A stretch of DNA of 46,756 nt from a virus. Positions within the stretch are counted from its first letter, which is position 1. Each line of letters opens with the position of its first letter. A model generated the notes under the pieces. The model was not told the DNA's origin and searched no databases. It saw only the letters and a list, made by a program, of their open reading frames with translations. The translations under genes and the position numbers were made by a program. Shown piece after piece: positions 22,210 to 29,539 of the stretch. The DNA is taken from positions 1 to 46,756 of the IMG/VR virus record IMGVR_UViG_3300047462_000753; one strand, written 5' to 3'.

Positions 22210-22385
22210 TGCGCTCCCCCGGCTTCTACTGGGTCCGCCGTTTCCGCGATGACCCAGAGTTCACCATCGCGCAATTCGGTGCTGATGGGCTCTGGGTCAC
22301 GCCTGGGGATATCCCAGTGCTTCACGATAGCGCTTTTGTCGAGATCGACGAGCGCCAGATCGAGCGCGTGAGCCATCATGACTGA
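22209..22385 (+). CDS. Small acidic protein, unknown
   Basis: 58 residues, MRSPGFYWVRRFRDDPEFTI and onward, starting in the TAA of the previous gene (TAATG) and running 8 bases into the next. The pattern 'GFYWVRR...FTIAQF..DGLWVTPG' is a short beta-rich fold seen in small phage proteins that some call tail or head accessory. No function can be assigned. Confidence 0.6.
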   Translation: MRSPGFYWVRRFRDDPEFTIAQFGADGLWVTPGDIPVLHDSAFVEIDERQIERVSHHD

Positions 22386-23814
22386 AATCACCAATACCAA
22401 CGGCATGGCGCTCGACCGGGCAACCGCACGGTCCTACGACGCTGACGGCCGTCTGCGGCTGGACAAGTCGAACATCAGCAAGGCCAACATCTGCGAGTAC
22501 CTCGGCAGCGAGATCCCGGATTTCGAGGCCCTGGGGCTCGACCCGGCCAAACGCTACAAGCTGCTCCGCCATCCCGACGAATTGAAGAAGGCCGCATCGA
22601 CCTTCAACAATCTGCCGATCCTCTCGCGGCATGTCCCCGTCTCAGCCGACGACCATCAGCCCGACCTCGTGATCGGCTCGACCGGCACCGATGCCGAATA
22701 TGAGGATCCGTACCTCTCGAACAGCCTCATTTTCTGGGCACGCGACGCGATCGACGACATCGAGAGCGAGGTCAAGAAGGAATTGTCCAGCGCCTATCGC
22801 TACCGCGCGGACATGACACCCGGCACCCACGAAGGCGAAGCCTACGACGGCGTGATGCGGGATCTGGTGGGTAATCACGTCGCCTTAGTGCGTGAAGGAA
22901 GAGCCGGGCCAGATGTGGTTGTCGGCGACAGCAAGGAGAGTACCGACATGACGAACATCGTACTGTCGCGGAAGGCGACCGTGGCCAAAGGCGCGCTGAT
23001 GGCGTTCCTCATGCCGCGGCTGGCTCAGGACGCGAAGGTCGACGTCACCCCGCTGTTGCAGGGTGTGAACAAGACCAATTTCAAGGACAAGAAGGCTGGC
23101 ATCGTCGCCGGTTTGCGCAAACAGACCGAGGGCAAGCTGGCCAAGGACGCCAGCATCGACGACGTCGCCAAGCTGCTCGACGCCCTGGAGGGCAATGAGG
23201 AGCAAGGTCTCGACGAGGAAGACCCGCTGAAGGCCATCAAGCCCGGCACCGGTCAGCCCGACGACGACAAGACCATGGACGCCGAGCCGAAGGGCAAGGG
23301 CGCCATCCTCGACTATTTCAAGGACAAGCTGCCGCCCGAGCATCACGCCAAGCTGGCCGAGATGCTGCCGGACGATGCGGCTGCCGAGGACGAGGAAGAC
23401 GACGAAAAGGAGATCGAGGTCAAGGCCAAGAAACTCGACAACCAGAACGACAAGGCCCGCGAGGGCAACAAGCCGGACTTCGTGTCGAAGAAGGCCATGG
23501 ACGCGGCGATCACCGCCGCCGTCCAGACCGCGGTCAAATCCCAGCAGGAGGTCCGCGACGCTGAGCGTGTCGTGCGCCCCTGGATCGGCGATCTCGCCAT
23601 CGCCTGCGACAGCGCCGATGCCGTCTATGGCACCGCGCTCAAGATGCTGGGCGTCAAGACCGAAGGGGTCCACCCGTCGGCCTACCGCACCATTCTGGAA
23701 TTGCAGCCCAAGCCGGGCAGCAAGGTCCAGTCCACCAGCGTGGCCATGGACGCCGCAGGGGCCAAGGGCTTCTTCGAGCGGTTCCCGGACGCCGCCAAAA
23801 TCGAACATCTTTAA
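22378..23814 (+). CDS. DUF2213 prohead protease fused to scaffold-like region
   Basis: 478 residues. Residues 1-180 are DUF2213 (RSYDADGRLRLDKSNISKAN, YKLLRHPDELKKAASTFNNL, PILSRHVPVSADDHQ), the family of capsid maturation proteases in phages with DUF2184 capsids. Residues about 280-400 are acidic and Lys/Glu-rich with coiled-coil character, like a scaffold. In such phages the fused scaffold templates prohead assembly and is then digested. The order protease-cement-capsid is the usual one. Confidence 0.85.
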   Translation: MTEITNTNGMALDRATARSYDADGRLRLDKSNISKANICEYLGSEIPDFEALGLDPAKRYKLLRHPDELKKAASTFNNLPILSRHVPVSADDHQPDLVIGSTGTDAEYEDPYLSNSLIFWARDAIDDIESEVKKELSSAYRYRADMTPGTHEGEAYDGVMRDLVGNHVALVREGRAGPDVVVGDSKESTDMTNIVLSRKATVAKGALMAFLMPRLAQDAKVDVTPLLQGVNKTNFKDKKAGIVAGLRKQTEGKLAKDASIDDVAKLLDALEGNEEQGLDEEDPLKAIKPGTGQPDDDKTMDAEPKGKGAILDYFKDKLPPEHHAKLAEMLPDDAAAEDEEDDEKEIEVKAKKLDNQNDKAREGNKPDFVSKKAMDAAITAAVQTAVKSQQEVRDAERVVRPWIGDLAIACDSADAVYGTALKMLGVKTEGVHPSAYRTILELQPKPGSKVQSTSVAMDAAGAKGFFERFPDAAKIEHL

Positions 23815-23826
23815 GGAGATACGAAC

Positions 23827-24777
23827 ATGAGCGGCGGCGGTTTCCAAGTCGGCGTCAACGTCCAGCCCGCGCCCGCAGTGGCGGGCGACTTTGCCAGCAG
23901 CAATCCCCGGTATTCGGTCCTCGCCGGTCCGGGCGGTCTGGTGGCGGGTTCCAGTGGCGTTACCATCGGCGCGTTTGCCTGGTTGAGCTCGAGCTCGATC
24001 GACCAGGATAGCGCGCCCACCATCGTCAACAACTTTGGCTCAGGCCCGGTTGGCGGCTTCGTTCATCGCGAGCAGCAGGGTCTGATTACGACCTTCCTGT
24101 CGGACGCCACGATGTCCATCCCGAGCGGCTTCCCCCTTACTCTGATGAGCGGCGGCGACTATTGGGTCAAGAACAGCGGCGCCACCGAAGCCGTGCCCGG
24201 CCAGTATGCCTATGCGAACCTCGCCAACGGCTTGGCGTCCTTCGCGGCGGCGAACTCGGCCAGCACGGCGAGCGGCAGCTCGTCCAGCGTGGCGGCCAGC
24301 ACCTTCTCGGTGACCGGCTCGATCAGCGGCAACGTGCTGACCGTGACCAACGTCACCTCGGGCACGCTGGTCAACGGCGCTACGATCTCCGGCACCAACG
24401 TGGCGACCGGCACCCAGATCGTGTTGCAGTTGTCGGGCACCACGGGCGGCGTCGGCACCTATGCCGTCAGCATCCCCGAGCAGACCGTGGCTTCCACCAC
24501 GGTTTCGGGCACCTACGGCACCCTGACCATCGGCGGCACTGTCACCGGCACCATCGCGCTGGGCGGCCTTCTGTCCGGCACTGGCGTCGCGGCCAACACC
24601 ACGATCAGCCAGTTCCTGACCGGCACCGGCGGCGCCGGCACCTATGCGGTGAACAACAACACCGTGGTCGGCGCGACCAGCATCGCGGTCACCACCAATG
24701 TCCAAACGAAGTGGATCGCGATGTCGTCCGCCGCCCCCGGCGAACTCGTCAAGATCTCGTCGCAGCCCCTCGGCTAA
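23827..24777 (+). CDS. Structural cement/decoration protein (Gp24-like) with inserted beta domains
   Basis: 316 residues. The frame GFQVGVNVQPAPAVAGDF, RYSVLAGPGGLVAG and FVHREQQGLITTFLSD is a capsid cement protein that sits between capsomers. Residues about 158-300 carry two copies of a Gly/Thr-rich beta module (TVTNVTSGTLVNGATISGT and TVTGTIALGGLLSGTGVAAN, each ending GGVGTYAV or GGAGTYAV), of the kind displayed on capsid surfaces. AGGAG lies 10 bases before the ATG. Confidence 0.85.
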   Translation: MSGGGFQVGVNVQPAPAVAGDFASSNPRYSVLAGPGGLVAGSSGVTIGAFAWLSSSSIDQDSAPTIVNNFGSGPVGGFVHREQQGLITTFLSDATMSIPSGFPLTLMSGGDYWVKNSGATEAVPGQYAYANLANGLASFAAANSASTASGSSSSVAASTFSVTGSISGNVLTVTNVTSGTLVNGATISGTNVATGTQIVLQLSGTTGGVGTYAVSIPEQTVASTTVSGTYGTLTIGGTVTGTIALGGLLSGTGVAANTTISQFLTGTGGAGTYAVNNNTVVGATSIAVTTNVQTKWIAMSSAAPGELVKISSQPLG

Positions 24778-24789
24778 GGAGCAACCACC

Positions 24790-25917
24790 ATGAGTTTTGT
24801 GAATATTCAGGAGGCCCAAGCCGCGTGGCATGCCGATCAGGCCATGCTGGAGGCGAGTGGCGTCTATCTGCCGGGCGTTCGGGCCTATGTGCCCGATGCG
24901 TTCAAACGCGACTTCAACCTGGCCATGGACAGCCTGAGCAATGCGGGCCTCGCCATGGACGCCCAGCCGGGCCTGATGGGCGATCCGAACTCCGCCGTCC
25001 CGGCCATGCTCACCGCCATGATCGACCCGGCGGTGTTCAAGATCCTGTTCGCCCCCAACCGGGCGGCGGCGATCTTCGGCGAAGCCCGCAAGGGCACCTG
25101 GCTCGACGAGACGATCATGTTCCCGACCGTCGAGCACACCGGCGAAGTCTCCAGCTATGGCGACTACAACGAGAACGGCCGCGCCGGCGCCAACACCAAC
25201 TGGCCGCAGCGCCAGGCCTACCTGTTCCAGACCGTCAAGGAATATGGCGAGCGGGAACTGGAGCGTGCCGGTCTGGCCCGGATCAACTGGATTTCGGAGG
25301 TCGACCAAGCGGCGGCCACCGTGCTCCACAAGTTCCTGAACCTGACCTATTTCTATGGCGTCTCTGGCCTGCAGAATTATGGCCTGCTGAACGACCCCAA
25401 CCTGACCAGCGCGCTCACCCCGGCCACCAAGGCGTGGGGCGGCACCACCTGGTTCAACGGCACCGCGCCGGCTGCGACCGCCAACGAGGTCTATAACGAC
25501 ATCCTGGCGATCTACGAAAAGCTGGTGAGCCAGGCCAACGGCCTGATCGACGACGAAACCAAGCTGGTGCTGGCCTTCTCGCCTGCATCGTCGGTGGCGT
25601 TGAAGTTCACCAACTCGTTCGGCCTGACGGTCCGCGACATGCTGAAGGAATCCTTCCCCAACCTGCGGATCGAGACGGCCATCCAGTACGGTGTTCTGTC
25701 GACCTCCAATCCCCAGGGTCTCGCCGGCGGCAATCTGGTTCAGATCATCGCCGAAGAGGTCGAAGGGCAGGACACCGGCTTCTGCAGCTTCAACGAGAAG
25801 ATGCGGGCTCACCCCATCGTTCGCGCCATGTCTTCCTTCAAACAGAAGATCACGGCCGGCACCTGGGGCGCGGTCATCCGCCAGCCCTTCGCCATCGCCC
25901 AGATGCTGGGCGTCTGA
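24790..25917 (+). CDS. Major capsid protein (DUF2184)
   Basis: 375 residues, matching DUF2184 capsid proteins with the HK97 fold: NIQEAQAAWHADQAMLEASG, YVPDAFKRDFNLAMDSLSNA, ERELERAGLARINWISEVDQ and the C-terminal MRAHPIVRAMSSFKQKITAG with VIRQPFAIAQMLGV. It forms the icosahedral shell. A strong ribosome-binding site (AAGGAG) and codon choice biased to C-ending codons fit high expression. A hairpin follows 23 bases after its stop. Confidence 0.93.
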   Translation: MSFVNIQEAQAAWHADQAMLEASGVYLPGVRAYVPDAFKRDFNLAMDSLSNAGLAMDAQPGLMGDPNSAVPAMLTAMIDPAVFKILFAPNRAAAIFGEARKGTWLDETIMFPTVEHTGEVSSYGDYNENGRAGANTNWPQRQAYLFQTVKEYGERELERAGLARINWISEVDQAAATVLHKFLNLTYFYGVSGLQNYGLLNDPNLTSALTPATKAWGGTTWFNGTAPAATANEVYNDILAIYEKLVSQANGLIDDETKLVLAFSPASSVALKFTNSFGLTVRDMLKESFPNLRIETAIQYGVLSTSNPQGLAGGNLVQIIAEEVEGQDTGFCSFNEKMRAHPIVRAMSSFKQKITAGTWGAVIRQPFAIAQMLGV

Positions 25918-25940
25918 TCACAGGCGATTGACGTTGAAAG

Positions 25941-25964
25941 GGTGCCTGGATTTTTCCGGGCACC
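25941..25964 (+). terminator. Hairpin downstream of the major capsid gene
   Basis: GGTGCCTGGA pairs with TCCGGGCACC (10 bp, one G-U) around a TTTT loop. TCATTG follows rather than a T-run, so partial termination or 3'-end protection of the capsid message is more likely than full termination, because the late genes continue. Confidence 0.5.
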
Positions 25965-26021
25965 TCATTGAGCGCCAATCCGCGTCTCAGTTTTCCGCCC
26001 CACAAAACTCAGGAGTTTCAC

Positions 26022-26468
26022 ATGGCTGGTACCGTCACGGTCGGCTGTAAATTGCCGCATGGTCTTGAATTGCGCGTCTTCGAAATGGAGGAACGCGACG
26101 AAGCTGTCATCGGCGGCGGCACGCGCGTCGTCAAGGTGGCGCGCTCCGCCGGCACCTCAGTCCAGATCAACGGCAATGCCGTCCCCCATGGGCAGGCGCC
26201 GCGCCATCAGATCGTGGGCGGATTTGCCATCACCTCCGGCGTCGATGCCGACTTCTGGGCCAAATGGCTTGAGCAGAACAAGGACAGCGCCATCGTCAAG
26301 AGCGGTCTGATCTTCGCTGCCGCCAAGGCTGAGGACATCAAGACTGAAGGCTGCAACCGCGCAAAGATTAAGAGCGGTCTCGAGCCGCTGGCTCAGAGTG
26401 GCGACGCCCGCGCGCCCAAGGGCCGCGGCGTGACTGCCCCCGAAGCTGCCACTACCACGGCCGCGTAA
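26022..26468 (+). CDS. Small phage protein (paralogue of the next gene)
   Basis: 148 residues. The start is the ATG after AGGAG. It begins MAGTVTVGCKLPHGLELRVF and contains DFWAKWLEQNKDSAIVKSGL. The opening 'VTVGCKLPHGL' and the 'FW..WL.QN' segment recur in the next gene, so the two are tandem relatives. A Pro/Ala-rich tail follows. Position after the capsid gene suggests a head-linked role, but the family is unnamed to me. Confidence 0.72.
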   Translation: MAGTVTVGCKLPHGLELRVFEMEERDEAVIGGGTRVVKVARSAGTSVQINGNAVPHGQAPRHQIVGGFAITSGVDADFWAKWLEQNKDSAIVKSGLIFAAAKAEDIKTEGCNRAKIKSGLEPLAQSGDARAPKGRGVTAPEAATTTAA

Positions 26469-26657
26469 ATGTCGACCGTCACTGTCGCCTGCACTCTGCC
26501 GATGGGCGCGATCCTGACCGTCAACGGCGTGTCGGTCGATGTCGGCGCGGTTACGCCCGGCGTCGATGCTGGGTTCTGGGCGGCGTGGCTTGCCCAGAAC
26601 CAGAGCAGCCCGATGGTGCAGAACGGCGTCATCTACGCCACTCCCGACGGCGACTGA
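26469..26657 (+). CDS. Short paralogue of the 26022 gene
   Basis: 62 residues, MSTVTVACTLPMGAILTVNG, then GFWAAWLAQNQSSPMVQNGV. It starts directly on the base after the upstream stop. It lacks the basic middle and tail of its neighbour. Either a trimmed duplicate, or a separate subunit of the same assembly. Confidence 0.65.
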   Translation: MSTVTVACTLPMGAILTVNGVSVDVGAVTPGVDAGFWAAWLAQNQSSPMVQNGVIYATPDGD

Positions 26658-26696
26658 CCAACGATCAGCCGCGTCTGAAACAGAAAGGGTATCCCT

Positions 26697-27335
26697 ATGC
26701 GTAACTTTCTCAAATTGCTGGATACGGCCCTCGGGGACGTGACGTTGAACGCCCAGCAGTCGGCCGTGATCGGCAGCTATTTCGGCAACGGCGCGGCCTC
26801 TTTCGCCTCGTCCTCCCCGCAGATCGGCGAAGGCGGAAACATCAATGTCCAGATCAGCGCCGCCGGTGTCGCGCCGGCCGGAACCGGATCGGACTATGTG
26901 CTGGCGGTATATACCCTGCCGGCCGGTTGCTTTGATCAGGCATTCCGCGGCCTCAACATCACCGCGATGGGCACGATCGCCTCGAACACCAACGCGAAGC
27001 GCTGCAAGATCATCTTCAACCCGACCACCGCCGTCGTCGGTCAGGTGGTGACCGGCGGCACGACCGTGGCCGACACGGGTGTCTTGAACACCACCAGCGC
27101 GGCCGGCGGCTGGTCTTTGGGCGCCGACATCTTCAAATACGGCGCCGCCGGGTCGAACACCCAGCAGGCGATCCACCAGCAGGCGCAGGCCGGCAGTGTG
27201 GTCGGCGCCCTAGTTGCGCCTTCGGCGGTCACTGCCCCCGAAAATGCACCGATCCTGGTGGCTATCACCGGCAACGCCGGCACCACCGCGGCCGACATCG
27301 TGTTCAACTTCATGCAGATCGAGGCGATGAACTGA
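26697..27335 (+). CDS. Virion protein, beta-rich
   Basis: 212 residues, MRNFLKLLDTALGDVTLNAQ and later NISAAGVAP-type strands, IIFNPTTAVVGQVVTGGTTV and ILVAITGNAGTTAADIVFNF. Ala/Gly/Thr-rich with a hydrophobic start, typical of head fibre or decoration proteins. It follows the capsid genes and precedes the connector genes. AAAGGG precedes the ATG. No named family recognised. Confidence 0.65.
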   Translation: MRNFLKLLDTALGDVTLNAQQSAVIGSYFGNGAASFASSSPQIGEGGNINVQISAAGVAPAGTGSDYVLAVYTLPAGCFDQAFRGLNITAMGTIASNTNAKRCKIIFNPTTAVVGQVVTGGTTVADTGVLNTTSAAGGWSLGADIFKYGAAGSNTQQAIHQQAQAGSVVGALVAPSAVTAPENAPILVAITGNAGTTAADIVFNFMQIEAMN

Positions 27336-27392
27336 GCCCCTCGGGGCCAGTTCCATCTCATCTGACGTCCGGGCGCGCAAGGGAGCGGATGC

Positions 27393-27821
27393 ATGACCAT
27401 CGCCTATGCCGATTTCATCGCGGCCCTCCCTGAATTCAGCAATTCGACGACCTATCCCGAGACGGCCGTCAACTTCTGGATCAACATCGCCTATCAGCAG
27501 ATCAATCCCTGCCGGTTCGGCCAGAACCTCGACCTGGCGGCGACCTATTACGTCGCTCATTTCATGGTCCTGGAAGCGCGTGACGCCGCGGCTGCGGCCA
27601 CTGGCAAGGTGGTTGGCGAAGCGACGGGGCCCGTCAATTCCAAGAGCCTCGACAAGGCCAGCATCGGCTATGACACCACCGCGGCGGCGTCGAAGGGCGC
27701 CGGCCAGTGGAACCTGACCACCTATGGCCAGCGGCTCTACGCCATGATGCGCGCCTTCTGCTCCGGACCGAGCTATCGGGCGCCACGCCGCCGGGCCTTC
27801 GGGACATCGATCTACCGCTGA
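27393..27821 (+). CDS. Head-tail connector protein (DUF4054)
   Basis: 142 residues. The pattern FIAALPEFSNSTTYPETAVN, FWINIAYQQINPCRFGQNLD and ATYYVAHFMVLEARDAAAAA, ending in TTYGQRLYAMMRAFCSGPSY, is DUF4054, a helical head-completion/connector protein that docks under the portal. The position between capsid and tail genes agrees. AGGGAG is the ribosome-binding site. Confidence 0.82.
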   Translation: MTIAYADFIAALPEFSNSTTYPETAVNFWINIAYQQINPCRFGQNLDLAATYYVAHFMVLEARDAAAAATGKVVGEATGPVNSKSLDKASIGYDTTAAASKGAGQWNLTTYGQRLYAMMRAFCSGPSYRAPRRRAFGTSIYR

Positions 27822-27847
27822 TCCCTCCTCGTTAAGGGCACCCCATC

Positions 27848-28018
27848 ATGATCACCATCAGCATCGACGGTGCGGCCCCCGTGCCGCCGCCCGCCCAGCA
27901 GATTTTCCCGCCCGGCGTCAAGGAGCGGACCGATACCGCCGAGCGGCCGGCCGGCCCCGCTGTCGATCCGGTGGCGGATCCGTCGCCGCCGCCCGCCGCG
28001 CCGTCCAAAAAGAAGTGA
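27848..28018 (+). CDS. Small Pro-rich protein
   Basis: 56 residues, MITISIDGAAPVPPPAQQIF onward, with a Pro/Ala/Asp-rich middle and a KKK end. It overlaps the next GTG start (GTGA). Probably disordered. The amino-acid bias and coupling suggest a real small virion or assembly peptide, but no homology is visible. Confidence 0.5.
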   Translation: MITISIDGAAPVPPPAQQIFPPGVKERTDTAERPAGPAVDPVADPSPPPAAPSKKK

Positions 28019-28503
28019 AGATCAAGGTCGACATCACGCTCGACAAGCTCGGGAAATTCACCAAGGCGATTTCCGATCTTGCCAAGCAGCAGGTGTTGGT
28101 CGGCATCCCGGCGGTTCAGACGGATCGTGACGCCGACGACGGCCCGATAACCAATGCCGCCCTGGGCTATATCCACGAAAACGGCGCGCCCGAGGCTGGC
28201 ATTCCGCCGCGGCCGTTCCTGGTTCCAGGCATCAAGGATCAGGAGCCGGCGATCATCAAATACCTCGAGCAGGCGGCCACGGCCGCCACCGAGGGCCGGC
28301 AAGACGTCATGCAGAAGGCGCTCAATGCCGCCGGTGACCGCGCTCAGTTGGGTGCGAAGAACAAGATCAACTCGAACATCGCGCCGGCGCTCAAGGAAGA
28401 CACGATCAAGGCGCGCGTGCGCCGCGGCGTCACCCGGACCAACACGCTGATCGACACCGGCGCCCTGCGCAACGCCATAACCTTCGTGATCCGGAAAACC
28501 TGA
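28015..28503 (+). CDS. Tail completion/minor tail protein (HK97 gp10-like)
   Basis: 162 residues from GTG 28015. It has the usual gp10-like landmarks: LAKQQVLVGIPAVQT, GYIHENGAPEAGIPPRPFLV, VRRGVTRTNTLIDTGALRNA. The 'IPPRPFL' and 'LIDTGALRN' signatures are typical. In HK97-like phages this protein joins or completes the tail end that meets the head. It sits in the connector block. Confidence 0.82.
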   Translation: MKIKVDITLDKLGKFTKAISDLAKQQVLVGIPAVQTDRDADDGPITNAALGYIHENGAPEAGIPPRPFLVPGIKDQEPAIIKYLEQAATAATEGRQDVMQKALNAAGDRAQLGAKNKINSNIAPALKEDTIKARVRRGVTRTNTLIDTGALRNAITFVIRKT

Positions 28504-28898
28504 TGCCTTGGCTGGACGTAAACGAGCTGTTGCTGGACCCAATGCTTGCCGGCGAGACGGTCACCGTCACGCGGCGCCAAGATGTGATCGGCGCCAACGG
28601 CCGCACGACGCCCAGCACCACGACGTTCCCGATCATCGCCTCGGTGCAGCCCACCAGCTCGAATTCGTTGGTCCGCGAGGAGGCGTATCAGTCCAAGACC
28701 AAGTCCATCAAGGTCATCACGGCGACGCCGCTCTATGGCCCCGAACAGGCCGCCGGCACGAACTATCAGCCCGACCTGATCACCTGGCATGGCGACAGCT
28801 TCATCGTGCGGGCTATCGATGATTTCTCGAACTTCGGCGGCGGCATGATCTCGGCCGAATGCACGTCGATTGATCTGGTCGACCAGGCGGCACCCTGA
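28503..28898 (+). CDS. Head closure/stopper-like protein
   Basis: 131 residues: MPWLDVNELLLDPMLAGETV, then TVTRRQDVIGANGRTT, ITWHGDSFIVRAIDDFSNFG and MISAECTSIDL. The small beta-barrel pattern around 'D.I.W.G..Y.V....D.S..G' fits head closure or neck proteins. It starts on the last base of the previous stop and ends on the start of the next gene. Confidence 0.68.
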   Translation: MPWLDVNELLLDPMLAGETVTVTRRQDVIGANGRTTPSTTTFPIIASVQPTSSNSLVREEAYQSKTKSIKVITATPLYGPEQAAGTNYQPDLITWHGDSFIVRAIDDFSNFGGGMISAECTSIDLVDQAAP

Positions 28899-29536
28899 TG
28901 TCGGTTCTGACGCTTCTGAATGTGCCGGCGCCCTCCTCGGCGGTCGGCGGGCTGCTCGTCCCGACGGTCAATGAGTTCCTCGAAGACCAAGCCTTCGACG
29001 ACTACGTCCAGGCCTACATCGTCGGCGTGACCGGGTTGGCAGGCGCGCTCGTGCGTCCGCAATTGCAGCCTGACCCGCCGGATCTGCCGCCCTTCAGCAC
29101 GAATTGGGCCAGCTATCTGGTTTCGTCGGCCGATGCTGATCAGTACGGGTACAGCGCCCATTCCGGCAACAGCACGGGCCAGGACACCTTCCAGGAACAC
29201 GAGACGGTCGAGATCAAGACCCAGTTCTACGGCCCCCACGCTCGGTCCTATGCCAAGCAGTTACGCGGCTCTCTGAAGGTGCCGCAAAGCCAGGAATATT
29301 GGCGAGCCCAAAACGCCGGCCTTCTCGACACAGGGCAGGTGATCACGGTGCCGACCCTGCTGAAGGAGCGCTGGTTCTACCGCGCCGATTTCATGTTCCG
29401 TCTGCGCCGCCAGATCCTACGCACCTACCCGATCCTCAACGTGGTTTCGGCCAACGGCACGGTGACCATCGACAACAACGGTAAGCCGGCCGCAGGCGTC
29501 ACCGAAACCATCACTGCTGTCACGACAGGAGACTAA
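28898..29536 (+). CDS. Neck/tail terminator protein (LIC_12616-like)
   Basis: 212 residues. AFDDYVQAYIVGVTGLAGAL, VRPQLQPDPPDLPPFSTNWA, FQEHETVEIKTQFYGPHARS and KERWFYRADFMFRLRRQI resemble the LIC_12616-type tail terminators placed just before DUF3383 sheath genes. It would cap the tail tube and join it to the head. A ribosome-binding site for the sheath gene (AGGAG) overlaps its stop region. Confidence 0.7.
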   Translation: MSVLTLLNVPAPSSAVGGLLVPTVNEFLEDQAFDDYVQAYIVGVTGLAGALVRPQLQPDPPDLPPFSTNWASYLVSSADADQYGYSAHSGNSTGQDTFQEHETVEIKTQFYGPHARSYAKQLRGSLKVPQSQEYWRAQNAGLLDTGQVITVPTLLKERWFYRADFMFRLRRQILRTYPILNVVSANGTVTIDNNGKPAAGVTETITAVTTGD

Positions 29537-29539
29537 GCA

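Noticed and set aside
24040-25812. Leftward ORF of 590 codons opposite cement and capsid genes
   Set aside because: It covers two different genes and matches neither gene boundaries nor any family.
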